Position numbers and translations under genes: made by a program
Shown: piece after piece, positions 1-9,889 of the stretch
Position numbering within the stretch: the first letter of the stretch is position 1
Layout: every line of letters begins with the position of its first letter
From: Thiobacillus sp.
GTDB lineage: Bacteria; Pseudomonadota; Gammaproteobacteria; Burkholderiales; Thiobacillaceae
DNA: 26,581 nucleotides
Direction of reading: 5' to 3'
Assembly: GCA_011391285.1 (NCBI GenBank)
Contig: JAABQU010000198.1
Span: 1 to 26,581 of the forward strand
The notes under the pieces: generated by a model
Database searches by the model: none
What the model saw: only the letters and a program-made list of their open reading frames with translations
Told to the model about the DNA's origin: nothing

Positions 1-665
1 ACCTGATGCGGAATCCCGTGCGCCGAAGCCAGCTCCAGCACCACGTCATAGGTGATACCGGTAAGCATTAGATTCGACGGGGGGGGGGCCCGCAGGATGC
101 CGTCATTCACCACGAAAATGTTGCTCGCCGCGCCCTCGGTCAGGAAGCCGTCACGCAGCATCACGGTCTCGGCACATCCGACGTCGATCGCCTCTTGCCG
201 CAGCAGGATGTTGGCCAGCAGCGAGATGGCCTTGATGTTGCAGCGCAGCCAGCGGTTGTCGACCGCAGTGACGGCGCAGACACCCGCGGCTTTCTGCTCG
301 ATTGACACTGTTACCAGTGGTTGCGAGAACATGAACACCGTCGGTGGCACACCCATGGGAAAGGCATGGTCACGTGGCGCGACGCCGCGGGTGACCTGGA
401 TATAGAGCGACTGGTCGGCAAAGTCCTGCAGCGCGATCAAGCGCAGGATGCATTCGCGCCATTCGTCCATCCCGTGCGGGTTGGCCAGGCGGATATTGTC
501 GAGACTGCCCTGCAGGCGCCGCAGGTGCTCGTCCAGCCGGAACGGCTTTTTCGAGTACACCGGCACCAGTTCGTAGACGCCGTCGCCGAAGATGAATCCG
601 CGGTCGAGCACGGGAATCTTCGCCTCGGCAAGCGGCAGGAACTGGCCGTTGAGATAAACACTCAT
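1..665 (-). CDS. dat: D-amino-acid transaminase (class IV PLP aminotransferase), 3' end cut off by the window
   Basis: Fold-type IV PLP aminotransferase that would interconvert D-alanine and D-glutamate with their 2-oxo acids in the cytoplasm, supplying D-amino acids for peptidoglycan. About 221 residues are visible; roughly 60 C-terminal residues lie beyond the left edge. The PLP lysine is Lys145 in the motif CNIKAISLLANILLRQEA, and Glu177 (TEGAASNIF) lies where the PLP-binding glutamate of Bacillus D-amino-acid transaminase is found, so the numbering matches that family. The N-terminal DRGFIFGDGVYE block is also typical. The ATG at 665 overlaps the stop of the upstream carboxypeptidase homologue (ATGA), implying translational coupling. 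A run of ten C on the coding strand (79-88) encodes Ala-Pro-Pro-Pro and keeps frame. A branched-chain aminotransferase (IlvE) is the alternative, but the motifs and the cell-wall context favour Dat. Confidence 0.85.
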   Translation of the reverse strand, partial: MSVYLNGQFLPLAEAKIPVLDRGFIFGDGVYELVPVYSKKPFRLDEHLRRLQGSLDNIRLANPHGMDEWRECILRLIALQDFADQSLYIQVTRGVAPRDHAFPMGVPPTVFMFSQPLVTVSIEQKAAGVCAVTAVDNRWLRCNIKAISLLANILLRQEAIDVGCAETVMLRDGFLTEGAASNIFVVNDGILRAPPPSNLMLTGITYDVVLELASAHGIPHQ

Positions 666-1777
666 TGCCCGAAGAACAGCCGGATCGAATCCCAGCCACG
701 ACCGAAGATGCCAGCCACGGCAACGTCATGCAGCGCGACCAGCGGATAATCGCCGAGTGGCTTGCCATCGAGCAGCAGCCGCAGCGCGCCCATGCGCTGC
801 CCCTTGCGCACCGGCGCGACGATCGGCTGCCGGGTGATGACTTCGGCCTTGACGCGGGCCGCGGCCCCCGCCGGTATCAGCAAGTGAAAATCCTGCAGAA
901 AACCCACGCTTACCGATGCGCGCGTACCACGATACAGGTTGACCACCTTGACCGGCTGTTGCGCGCGGTAAAGCAGCACGCTATGGAAATTCTCGAAACC
1001 ATAGTTCAGAAGGCGCAGCGCATCCTGAGTACGCTGCGCATCGTTGCGTCCGCCCAGCACCACCGCAATGCGCGCCTGGTCGCCGCGCTGGGCCGAGGCC
1101 ACCATGCAGTAGCCGGCCTGAACAGTGCGCCCGACCTTGAGGCCGGTCACGGTGCTGTCACGCCACAGCAGACGGTTGGCGTTGTAATAGGTCACGCCCC
1201 CGTAATCCAGTTCCTTCTGCGTGAAAAGTGTCTGCCGGTCAGGGAAGTCGCGCAGCAGCGCAGCAGCAAGCAGGGCGAGGTCGCGCGCACTCGACTCGTG
1301 CCCCGGCTCGGTGAGCCCGGTCGCATTCCTGAAACGTGATTTGCTCATGCCGAGCCGCCGGGCTTCGCGGTTCATGCGTTCGACAAAAGCCGCTTCGCTG
1401 CCGCTGGTTGCCGTCACCAGGGTGAGCGTGGCGTCGCCGGCCGACTGCAACAGCATCGCCCGCAGCAGGGTGTCGACGCTGACCTGATCGCCCGCCCTGA
1501 GAAAAATACGTGCGCCATCGACCCGGGTGGCGGCTTCCGGCACGATGAGCAGCTCGCCCAGGCTCAGCTTGTTCTTGCGAACGTCGCCCAGCAGCACATA
1601 GGCCGTCATCAACTGCGTCAGCGAAGCCGGCGCCAGTGGCAGGTCGGCCTGATGCGAAGCCAGTTCCTGTCCGCTCGTCTGGTCGACCACCACCCAGGCG
1701 CGCGCGTTCACCCCGCTGGGCGCGGCCCACGCAGACGTGGACAGCAGCAATGCCAGCCACAACCCTATCAATCTCAT
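662..1777 (-). CDS. PBP5/DacC-type D-alanyl-D-alanine carboxypeptidase homologue with all three catalytic motifs degenerate
   Basis: The protein has 371 residues, full length for PBP5-type D,D-carboxypeptidases. It has a signal peptide (residues 1-18), a peptidase S11 domain (about 25-255), a PBP5 C-terminal beta domain (about 275-350) and a C-terminal amphipathic segment ending FGRGWDSIRLFFGQ, as in membrane-anchored PBP5/6. Surrounding blocks align clearly with E. coli DacA (PASLTxxMTxYV, NRLLW, AGYCMVASA). The active site does not: SxxK is SLTQ (Ser52, Gln55 for Lys), SxN is SAG (112-114) and KTG is KVG (214-216). The frame is intact, so the protein is probably made but cannot work by the normal mechanism. 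ATG at 1777 is preferred because GAAGG lies 7 nt upstream; a TTG at 1795 is an alternative. It follows rlpA by 14 nt and overlaps dat by 4 nt. Confidence 0.85.
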   Translation of the reverse strand: MRLIGLWLALLLSTSAWAAPSGVNARAWVVVDQTSGQELASHQADLPLAPASLTQLMTAYVLLGDVRKNKLSLGELLIVPEAATRVDGARIFLRAGDQVSVDTLLRAMLLQSAGDATLTLVTATSGSEAAFVERMNREARRLGMSKSRFRNATGLTEPGHESSARDLALLAAALLRDFPDRQTLFTQKELDYGGVTYYNANRLLWRDSTVTGLKVGRTVQAGYCMVASAQRGDQARIAVVLGGRNDAQRTQDALRLLNYGFENFHSVLLYRAQQPVKVVNLYRGTRASVSVGFLQDFHLLIPAGAAARVKAEVITRQPIVAPVRKGQRMGALRLLLDGKPLGDYPLVALHDVAVAGIFGRGWDSIRLFFGQ

Positions 1778-1791
1778 TCCTCGCCCTTCGA

Positions 1792-2610
1792 TCAATCGCG
1801 TCTGACCATGACTGCGTTCAGGGCGAGACGTTCCCGTAACCGCTCACGATCCCCATGCGCTGCTTCCTCGCTGGAATAGGGTCCGACCTGGACACGGTGC
1901 AGCGAACTGTTGAGCACCACACGTGTGCGGTCGGCGTCGAGCTCAAGCGTGCGCGCCAGGCGGTCGAGCAGTTGCTGCGCATTGTCGGCATTCGAGAATG
2001 CGCCCACCTGAAGATAGATCCCTTGGCCGATTGCCGCACCCTGCGTGTCATAAGCGGCAGGGTCGAGGCTTTCCACGCGCACCCGGGTGCTGCCGCGCCG
2101 CAGGTAGCCCAGCTTGTGGGCAGCCGTGTAGGAAAGATCGATGATGCGGGATGAATGAAATGGCCCGCGGTCGTTGATGCGAACCACCACCGACTTGCCA
2201 TTGTCGAGGGCGGTGATCCGCGCATAGCTCGGGATCGGCAAAGTCGGATGCGCGGCTGTCATCGCATACATGTCGTATTTCTCGCCCGACGCGGTTTTCC
2301 TGCCGTGGAAACGGCGCCCGTACCACGATGCCAATCCCTCCTGGCTGTGAGCGCGGCGTTCGGTCTGCGGCGTGTAGCTGTTGCCGAGCACGGCATAGGT
2401 GCGATTGGCAAAACGGTGCAAGGGTTCGTTGCGCGGCACCGCATCGGGAACGGCGTCAAGATTCGGCGGCGGGTTGGCCTCCGGGCCATCGTCGAGATAG
2501 TAGCCGCCGCTTTGGGGTGGCGTGGACGCCTGCTTGACGGTTGGCGTGCTGCCGCAACCGGCAAGCGCCAGTCCAAGCAGTGCCGCACTCAGGATCAGGG
2601 ATGCATTCAT
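1792..2610 (-). CDS. rlpA: Septal ring lytic transglycosylase RlpA family lipoprotein
   Basis: Outer-membrane lipoprotein of 272 residues that cleaves glycan strands lacking stem peptides. The lipobox LALAGC puts the lipidated cysteine at residue 19. A double-psi beta-barrel domain spans about 90-175. Family active-site residues appear to be Glu110 and His121 (SGEKYDMYAMTAAHPTLP) and Asp147 (VRINDRGPF), matching the Glu/His/Asp set described for Pseudomonas RlpA. A SPOR domain (about 195-272, beginning IYLQVGAFSNADNAQQLL) should bind denuded glycan at the division site. Residues 21-85 are a low-complexity, Pro-rich linker. The ATG lies about 17 nt after the rodA stop with only a weak ribosome site, so coupling with rodA is likely. 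Its presence beside mrdAB is the usual proteobacterial arrangement. Confidence 0.93.
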   Translation of the reverse strand: MNASLILSAALLGLALAGCGSTPTVKQASTPPQSGGYYLDDGPEANPPPNLDAVPDAVPRNEPLHRFANRTYAVLGNSYTPQTERRAHSQEGLASWYGRRFHGRKTASGEKYDMYAMTAAHPTLPIPSYARITALDNGKSVVVRINDRGPFHSSRIIDLSYTAAHKLGYLRRGSTRVRVESLDPAAYDTQGAAIGQGIYLQVGAFSNADNAQQLLDRLARTLELDADRTRVVLNSSLHRVQVGPYSSEEAAHGDRERLRERLALNAVMVRRD

Positions 2611-2627
2611 GGCGCTATTTTAGCCTG

Positions 2628-3728
2628 TCATGATTTATTGAGCTGGCGATGCGTCGCCACGCTCATCAGGATACCCATGCCCAGCAGCAGCGTGATGAGC
2701 GCCGTGCCTCCATAGCTCATCAGCGGCAAGGGCACCCCCACCACCGGCAGGATGCCGGACACCATCCCCATGTTGACGAACACATAGGTGAACAAATTGA
2801 GGCTCAGTGTGGCCGCCATCAATCGCCCGAACAGGGTCGGCGCCCGCGCCGCGATGACCAGGCCGCGCGCGACGATGGCCAGATACAGCCCCACCAGGAA
2901 GATTGCGCCGACGTAGCCGAATTCCTCGCCGAACACGGCGAAAATAAAGTCCGTCGTACGCTCCGGAATGAAGTCGAGCTGGTTTTGCGTGCCCTGCATC
3001 CAGCCCTTGCCGAACAGTCCGCCGGAGCCGATCGCGATAGTCGACTGAATGATGTGATAACCGGCACCCAACGGATCGGAACTGGGATCGAGCAGGGTCA
3101 GCACGCGACGCTGCTGGTAGTCGTGCATCAACCCCCACACCACCGGGAGGCTCGCCGCACCCAGGGTAGCGCCGCCGAAAATCACCTTCCACGGCAGGCC
3201 GGCAAAGAACAGCAGATAGAAGCCCGACGCGCCGATCATCAGCGCCGTGCCGAGGTCGGGTTGGCGCAGGATCAGCACAAACGGCACCACCAGCAGGGCG
3301 CCGCCGGACAGGAAGTGCCTGGCGCGCAGTGCGCCCTCGTTGCGCTGGAAGTACCAGGCCAGCATCAGCGGCAAGGCAAGCTTCAGCAGTTCCGATGGCT
3401 GGAAAGCCATGAAACCCAGGTTTAGCCAGCGCCGTGAGCCGTTGCGGATCTCGCCGAACAGCGCCACCCCGATCAGCAGCACCACCCCCGCCGCATACAG
3501 GGGTGGACCCACCTTGGACAGCAGATGTGGCGGCACGTTGGCCATCACCAGCATCACCGACAGCGCGAGCCCGATATTGACGAGATGGCCGGTGATCCGC
3601 GCCGGGCTCTGCCCCGAGGCGCTCGCCACCACTGCCAGGCTGACGCCCAGCAGCGCCAGCACCAAGACCAGCAGGATGCCGTCGAGATGGCTTAGCCTGC
3701 GCACGATCCAGTGGCTAGTCCGCGGCAT
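2628..3728 (-). CDS. mrdB: Peptidoglycan glycosyltransferase RodA (MrdB, SEDS family)
   Basis: Integral inner-membrane protein of 366 residues with about ten hydrophobic segments. It polymerises lipid II into glycan strands for side-wall elongation, working with the PBP2 transpeptidase encoded just upstream. SEDS signatures are visible: FQPSELLKLALPLMLAWY, RQPDLGTALMIG, the periplasmic-loop stretch QSTIAIGSGGLFGKGW with FIPERTTDFIFAVFGEEFG, and the C-terminal GVPLPLMSYGGTALI block. The family's catalytic aspartate corresponds to the Asp of the QPDLGTA motif. The start overlaps the end of mrdA by 14 nt, consistent with coupled synthesis of the RodA-PBP2 pair. Length is normal for RodA (about 370) and shorter than FtsW, which supports RodA over FtsW. 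Confidence 0.96.
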   Translation of the reverse strand: MPRTSHWIVRRLSHLDGILLVLVLALLGVSLAVVASASGQSPARITGHLVNIGLALSVMLVMANVPPHLLSKVGPPLYAAGVVLLIGVALFGEIRNGSRRWLNLGFMAFQPSELLKLALPLMLAWYFQRNEGALRARHFLSGGALLVVPFVLILRQPDLGTALMIGASGFYLLFFAGLPWKVIFGGATLGAASLPVVWGLMHDYQQRRVLTLLDPSSDPLGAGYHIIQSTIAIGSGGLFGKGWMQGTQNQLDFIPERTTDFIFAVFGEEFGYVGAIFLVGLYLAIVARGLVIAARAPTLFGRLMAATLSLNLFTYVFVNMGMVSGILPVVGVPLPLMSYGGTALITLLLGMGILMSVATHRQLNKS

Positions 3729-5613
3729 CGTCGGCCTCCAGTTCCTGCTTCATGTTGCCGGGACGTTTCCCGGTCAGGTAATAATCGAATACCGCGCGCG
3801 CGATCGGTGCCGCCGTGCCGCTGCCCGATCCGCCGTTTTCCACCATCACCGCCACCGCAATGGTGGGGTTCTCGGCCGGCGCATAGGCAATGAACAGCGC
3901 ATGGTCGCGATGCTCGCGGGCCAGCCGGCTGGCATCGTAGCGCGCGCCCTGCTTGATCCCGACCACCTGCGCTGTGCCGGTCTTGCCGGCAATCGTGTAA
4001 GGCGCGCCGGACGCCGAGGCGGCGGCGGTGCCACCAGGACGCATCACATCCATCATGCCCTCACGCACCAGCTCGAGATGCTTCGGAGCGATCGCCACCA
4101 GGGCGGGCGACGGGGTGGGCTGCAACTGCCAGGTGTGGGCAAGCGGGTCGCGCACCGCCTGCACCAGGCGCGGTTCGATGCGCTTGCCGCCGTTGGCGAG
4201 CATGGCGGTGGCCGCCGCCAGTTGCAGCGGAGTGGTCAGGTGATAGCCCTGCCCGATGCCTGCAATCACGGTCTCGCCGGGATACCAGGGCTGCTTCCAG
4301 CGGCGCTGCTTCCAGTCGCGCGAGGGCAGCAGGCCGCCCGACTCGTTTTCAAGGTCGATGCCGGTCTTCTCGCCCAGGCCGAACTGCGCCAGGTAGTCGT
4401 GCATGCGGTCGATGCCCATGTCCACCGCAAGTTTGTAGTAATAGGTGTCGCAGGACTGCGAGATGGACCGACGCAAATCGACCACGCCGTGCCCGCCACG
4501 TTTCCAGTCGCGGAACTGGTGGCGACTGTTGGGCAGGCTGAAATAGCCGGGGTCGACGATGCTGTCCGACGGCTTGCGCAGCCCCAGCTCCAGCCCGGCC
4601 AGCGCCATGAAGGGCTTGATGGTCGATCCGGGCGGATAAATGCCGCGCAGCACGCGGTTCACCATCGGTCGCTCGGGCGATTCGTTGAGCAATTTCCAGG
4701 TTTCCGGGTCGATGCCGTCGACGAACAGATTGGGATCGAACCCCGGCTTGGAGACCAGCGCCAGCACCCCGCCGGTGTTGGGGTCGAGCGCCACCAACCC
4801 GCCGAGGTAGTCGCCGAAGGCATGTTCGGCCACCGCCTGCAGTTCGAGATCGAGATGCAGGCGCAAATCCTTGCCCGGCACCGGCGGGATGCGCGACAGC
4901 ATGCGCACCGCGCGGCCGCTGGCGTCGGTTTCCATCTGGTCGAAGCCAGTGCGGCCATGCAGCAGGGATTCGTAGCTTTGCTCCAGTCCGGTCTTGCCGA
5001 TATGAACGCTGCCCCGGTAGTTCTGCTCGCGGCCAGCCTCGCGCAGCTGTTTCAGGTCGCGGTCATTGATGCGGCCGATGAAGCCCAGCACATGCGCCAT
5101 GCCGGGACCGGCCTGATAGTTGCGAAACAGCCGTGCCTTCACATCCAGCCCCGGCAGGCGATAACGGTTGGCGGCCAGGATCGCCACTTCCTCATCGGTC
5201 AGTTTGCTTTTCAGCGGGACGGTTTCGAATTCGTGCGACTCGGCGAGCAGGCGGCGAAACCGTCGCAGTTGGCCCGGCGTGATCTCGACCAGCTTGCCCA
5301 CCTCGGCCAGCGTGGCGTCCAGATCGCCGAGCTTCGAACGGGTCACCTCCAGCGTATAGGCCGAATAGTTTTCCGCCAGGATGCGACCATTGCGGTCCAG
5401 GATCAGGCCGCGGTTGGGTGCGGTGGGCACCAGCGAAATACGGTTGCTTTCGGCACGTTGGATATAGTGCTCGTGCTGCATGACCTGCAGATAGAACGCA
5501 CGCATCAGCAACGCGGTGGCCAGCAGCGCGACGAAAACCGCGCCCACTTTCACGCGCCCATGAAAGCGGGCCAGCTCACGGTCCAGATTTTTAAGCGGCG
5601 TGGCGAGTCTCAT
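3715..5613 (-). CDS. mrdA: Penicillin-binding protein 2, elongation-specific transpeptidase
   Basis: Class B PBP of 632 residues that cross-links peptidoglycan during side-wall growth. It has one N-terminal membrane anchor (about 22-42), a pedestal/dimerisation domain (about 60-235) and a transpeptidase domain (about 265-610). All catalytic motifs are intact: SxxK as STIK (Ser330, Lys333), SxN-equivalent SCD (387-389, the usual PBP2 form) and KTG (544-546). This intact active site in the same operon shows that the altered motifs in the PBP5-type neighbour are not a general sequence-quality problem. It begins 6 nt after mreD and overlaps rodA by 14 nt. The C-terminal tail is acidic. Confidence 0.97.
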   Translation of the reverse strand: MRLATPLKNLDRELARFHGRVKVGAVFVALLATALLMRAFYLQVMQHEHYIQRAESNRISLVPTAPNRGLILDRNGRILAENYSAYTLEVTRSKLGDLDATLAEVGKLVEITPGQLRRFRRLLAESHEFETVPLKSKLTDEEVAILAANRYRLPGLDVKARLFRNYQAGPGMAHVLGFIGRINDRDLKQLREAGREQNYRGSVHIGKTGLEQSYESLLHGRTGFDQMETDASGRAVRMLSRIPPVPGKDLRLHLDLELQAVAEHAFGDYLGGLVALDPNTGGVLALVSKPGFDPNLFVDGIDPETWKLLNESPERPMVNRVLRGIYPPGSTIKPFMALAGLELGLRKPSDSIVDPGYFSLPNSRHQFRDWKRGGHGVVDLRRSISQSCDTYYYKLAVDMGIDRMHDYLAQFGLGEKTGIDLENESGGLLPSRDWKQRRWKQPWYPGETVIAGIGQGYHLTTPLQLAAATAMLANGGKRIEPRLVQAVRDPLAHTWQLQPTPSPALVAIAPKHLELVREGMMDVMRPGGTAAASASGAPYTIAGKTGTAQVVGIKQGARYDASRLAREHRDHALFIAYAPAENPTIAVAVMVENGGSGSGTAAPIARAVFDYYLTGKRPGNMKQELEADDAAD

Positions 5614-5619
5614 CCCGGA

Positions 5620-6117
5620 TCAGGTCCGATCCTGCATGCCCTTGCCATGCCACAGACGCAAAAAACCTGCCACCAGATACCACAGCACCGTGCTGCCCAG
5701 CACCGGCAACAATATGACCAGCCCCGCCGGCGGGTTGACCGCCAGCCAGCCGACCAGCAACACCACCAGTTGCACCGCCAGCAGAACGGGAAACAGCTGC
5801 GCCGCCTGACGGAACGGATCGAACTGAAGCAGCCGCAGCCGCAGATACAGCACCATATATACGCCGATCACATATGCGAGAGCATGCTGACCGAACACCA
5901 CGCCATCCTGGAAGTCGGCCATCAAGCCAAGGAAAAACGCTGAAGCAAAACCAATTCGCGCGGGCTGGTGCAGCGTCCAGAACAACACGCCCACCAGGAC
6001 GAAATCAGGCCGCAGGATCAAGGCCCACCCCGCCCAGGGCAGTTGCTCCAGCAGCACGGCCAGCATCAGGCTGCCGAGAATGTGACGCCAGCTGCCGATC
6101 TGGTTGGGCGCGTTCAT
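5620..6117 (-). CDS. mreD: Rod shape-determining protein MreD
   Basis: Small polytopic inner-membrane protein of 165 residues with five to six hydrophobic segments. It belongs to the MreBCD elongasome scaffold linking cytoplasmic MreB filaments to PBP2/RodA. Family features include FLGLMADFQDGVVFGQHALAYVIG and the C-terminal WYLVAGFLRLW. The ATG at 6117 (protein start MNAPNQIGSWRH) overlaps the mreC stop as ATGA. An upstream in-frame extension to 6192 exists but lies inside mreC and encodes a charged, non-membrane stretch, so it was rejected. Confidence 0.93.
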   Translation of the reverse strand: MNAPNQIGSWRHILGSLMLAVLLEQLPWAGWALILRPDFVLVGVLFWTLHQPARIGFASAFFLGLMADFQDGVVFGQHALAYVIGVYMVLYLRLRLLQFDPFRQAAQLFPVLLAVQLVVLLVGWLAVNPPAGLVILLPVLGSTVLWYLVAGFLRLWHGKGMQDRT

Positions 6118-6959
6118 TGCGGGGTCACCTGTGGCTCGGCGATCAGCACCAGCACGGCACGGGAACGGTCGAGCCCCGCCAGCGGCAGACATTCCACCCG
6201 CAGATAGGGGCTGGATTGCGAACGGGACACCCGGCTGACGCGCGCCACCGGCATGCCCGCCGGATACACCCGGTCGATCCCCGAAGTCAGCAGACGATCG
6301 CCAGGCCGGATGTCGGTCTGGGCCGGCATGTAGCGCAGCTCCATCTGGTTTTGCCCGCTGCCGGCAGCCAGCCCGCGCTGCCCCGTGCGTTCGACGAATA
6401 CCGGCGTCAGTTGTTCCCGGCTGCTGACCAGCGTCACTTCACTCGACCGTGGATAGACCCGTGTCACCTGCCCCACCAGCCCGGCGGCATCGACGACCGG
6501 CAGACCGCTGCGCAGTCCCGCACCGCCCCCCTGATCCAGCGTGATGCGCTGGGCAAACCAGTCATGCCCCCGATACAGCTGGGCGGCATGCACTACCTGT
6601 TGGCCAGGGCGGGTCTGCAATTTCAGCAGGGCGCGCAGTTCAGCGTTTTCGCGACGCAACTCCCTGGCGGCGCTTACGTCGACCATCAGCCGCGCACGAT
6701 CAGCCAGCAGGGTGTCGCGTTCTTTCTGCAGGAGACGGTGGCGGGTAAAGAAGCCGCCAAGTTCGGCGGCGACATCGGGTGGTGCACGCAGCATGGCGCG
6801 CACCGGTTGCAACAACAGCGAGAATCCGCTGCGCAGGCCGTCAAGTGCGTGATAACGGCTATCGAGAACAGCAAAGCCCAAGCCGATCAGCAGCCAGATC
6901 AGCAGGCGCGCCGTCGGACCCAGCCGGTGGGTGTACGTAAGCTGACCGGGCACCGCCAT
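6114..6959 (-). CDS. mreC: Rod shape-determining protein MreC
   Basis: Bitopic inner-membrane protein of 281 residues. It has one N-terminal transmembrane helix (about 18-38), a coiled-coil region (about 70-110, containing RELRRENAELRALLKL) and a periplasmic double beta-barrel domain (about 120-275). It scaffolds PBP2 and activates the RodA-PBP2 complex. Typical stretches include the GLVGQVTRVYPRSSEVTLVSS block and LLTSGIDRVYPAGMPVARV. The ATG at 6959 lies 37 nt after the mreB stop; no separate terminator is visible between them, so co-transcription from mreB is likely. Confidence 0.95.
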   Translation of the reverse strand: MAVPGQLTYTHRLGPTARLLIWLLIGLGFAVLDSRYHALDGLRSGFSLLLQPVRAMLRAPPDVAAELGGFFTRHRLLQKERDTLLADRARLMVDVSAARELRRENAELRALLKLQTRPGQQVVHAAQLYRGHDWFAQRITLDQGGGAGLRSGLPVVDAAGLVGQVTRVYPRSSEVTLVSSREQLTPVFVERTGQRGLAAGSGQNQMELRYMPAQTDIRPGDRLLTSGIDRVYPAGMPVARVSRVSRSQSSPYLRVECLPLAGLDRSRAVLVLIAEPQVTPQ

Positions 6960-6996
6960 CAGCTACCCCTATTCACGACACCGGTTGCGACTGCGT

Positions 6997-8141
<1,145 letters not shown>

Positions 8142-8429
8142 ATGTCCCTCACTCCGGACGACGTCAAGCGCATCGCCCGCCTTGCACGCATCGAAATCAG
8201 CGATACCGAGGCGCAGGCCACGCAAGGCCAGCTCAACAGCATTTTCGACCTCATCGCCACCATGCAGGCGGTGGATACCCGCGACGTCAGCCCGATGGCG
8301 CACGCGCAGGAAGTCACCCAGCGCCTGCGTCCCGACGCGGTGACCGAAACCGACCGCCACACCGCCTTCCAGGCGATCGCGCCCGCGGTCCAGAACGGCC
8401 TGTACCTCGTGCCCAAGGTGATTGAATGA
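8142..8429 (+). CDS. gatC: Asp-tRNA(Asn)/Glu-tRNA(Gln) amidotransferase subunit GatC
   Basis: Small subunit of 95 residues that stabilises GatA in the GatCAB amidotransferase. This complex converts misacylated Glu-tRNA(Gln) and/or Asp-tRNA(Asn) to the correct aminoacyl-tRNA in the cytoplasm. The N-terminal [17 protein letters not shown] helix and the C-terminal [38 protein letters not shown] ending (seen here in segments) are characteristic. ATG at 8142 gives the normal family length; longer upstream reading would run back into antisense mreB. The stop overlaps the gatA start as ATGA. Confidence 0.96.
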   Translation: MSLTPDDVKRIARLARIEISDTEAQATQGQLNSIFDLIATMQAVDTRDVSPMAHAQEVTQRLRPDAVTETDRHTAFQAIAPAVQNGLYLVPKVIE

Positions 8430-9889
8430 ACCCGTTCGACATCTCCGTTTCCGCGCTCGCCGCGCAACTCGCGGCGAAGCAGGTGTCCAGCCGCGAGCTG
8501 GCGCAGGCCTACCTCGACCGCATCGCCGCATTGAACCCGACGCTAAACGCCTTCATCACCATCGACCCCGCGAAGACGCTGGCGGAGGCCGCCGCCGCCG
8601 ACGCGCGCATCGCCGCCGGCCAGGCCGGCCCGCTCACCGGCGTGCCGATCGCCCACAAGGACATCTTCTGCACCGACGGCTGGCTCACCACCTGCGGCTC
8701 GAAGATGCTGCACAACTTTGTCGCCCCCTACGACGCACACGTGATCGAACGCTTCAAGGCTGCCGGCATGCCGAGCCTCGGCAAGACCAACATGGACGAA
8801 TTCGCCATGGGCTCGTCGAACGAAACCAGCTTTTTCGGCGCGGTGAAGAATCCGTGGGATACCGCTCGCGTGCCGGGCGGCTCGTCTGGCGGCGCGGCCG
8901 CCTGCGTCGCTGCACGCATGGCGCCGGCTGCCACCGGCACCGATACCGGCGGCTCGATTCGCCAGCCCGCCGCGTTCACCGGCATCACCGGCCTCAAGCC
9001 CACTTACGGCCTGGTGTCGCGCTACGGCATGATCGCCTTCGCTTCCAGCCTCGACCAGGCCGGACCGATGGCCCCATCGGCCGAGGACTGCGCGCTGCTG
9101 CTGAACGTGATGACCGGCTTCGATCCCAAGGATTCGACCAGCCTCGAGCGCGAGAAAGAGGACTACACGCGCGACCTGAACCAGCCGCTGGCCGGCCTGC
9201 GTGTAGGACTTCCCAGGGAATTCTTCGCCGAAGGCCTCAACAGCGAAGTCGCCGCTGCGGTCGACGCCGCGATCAATGAACTCAAAAAACTCGGCGCGAC
9301 GACCGTGGAAATCTCGCTCGCCAACTCGAAACTCGCGATTCCCGTCTACTACGTGCTGGCACCCGCCGAGGCATCCAGCAACCTGTCGCGCTTCGACGGC
9401 GTGCGCTACGGCTACCGCGCGCCGGACTACGCCAGCCTCGACGACATGTACTGCAAGACCCGCGCGCAGGGCTTCGGCGCCGAGGTCAAGCGCCGCATCC
9501 TGATCGGCGCCTACGTGCTGTCGCATGGCTACTACGACGCCTACTATCTGCAGGCGCAGAAGATCCGCCGCCTGATCGCCGACGACTTCAACCAGGCCTT
9601 CAGGACCTGCGACGTCATCCTCGGCCCCACCGCGCCAGGCACCGCGTTCAAGCTCGGCGAGAAATCCGACGACCCGGTCGAAATGTATCTCAACGATCTC
9701 TACACCATTCCCGCCAACCTCGCGGGGCTGCCCGGCATGAGCCTGCCGTGCGGCTTCGACAGCAAGGGCCTGCCGATCGGCCTGCAGCTCGTCGGCAATT
9801 ACTTCAGCGAAGCGAAAATGCTCAACGTCGCACACCAGTACCAGCGCACGACGGACTGGCACGCCCGTCGTCCGGAGGGCCTGAAATAA
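8426..9889 (+). CDS. gatA: Asp/Glu-tRNA amidotransferase subunit GatA
   Basis: Amidase-signature glutaminase subunit of 487 residues that releases ammonia from glutamine (or asparagine) for GatB. The Ser-cisSer-Lys triad is visible: Lys78 ([10 protein letters not shown]), Ser153 within PGGSSGG, and Ser177 in [11 protein letters not shown]. The C-terminal block [13 protein letters not shown] and [10 protein letters not shown] is also typical. Length is normal. It overlaps gatC by 4 nt and gatB by 1 nt (TAATG), so the three subunits are translationally coupled for stoichiometric assembly. Confidence 0.97.
   Translation: MNPFDISVSALAAQLAAKQVSSRELAQAYLDRIAALNPTLNAFITIDPAKTLAEAAAADARIAAGQAGPLTGVPIAHKDIFCTDGWLTTCGSKMLHNFVAPYDAHVIERFKAAGMPSLGKTNMDEFAMGSSNETSFFGAVKNPWDTARVPGGSSGGAAACVAARMAPAATGTDTGGSIRQPAAFTGITGLKPTYGLVSRYGMIAFASSLDQAGPMAPSAEDCALLLNVMTGFDPKDSTSLEREKEDYTRDLNQPLAGLRVGLPREFFAEGLNSEVAAAVDAAINELKKLGATTVEISLANSKLAIPVYYVLAPAEASSNLSRFDGVRYGYRAPDYASLDDMYCKTRAQGFGAEVKRRILIGAYVLSHGYYDAYYLQAQKIRRLIADDFNQAFRTCDVILGPTAPGTAFKLGEKSDDPVEMYLNDLYTIPANLAGLPGMSLPCGFDSKGLPIGLQLVGNYFSEAKMLNVAHQYQRTTDWHARRPEGLK

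Noticed and set aside
3247..5943. 898-codon plus-strand open frame
   Set aside because: Antisense to rodA and mrdA, which have complete family motifs. The translated product is His/Arg/Gln-rich without any recognisable domain, as expected of a GC-rich shadow frame.
8426..9279. Second plus-strand frame and a 439-codon minus-strand frame over gatA
   Set aside because: Both are shadows; the gatA frame contains the complete amidase triad.
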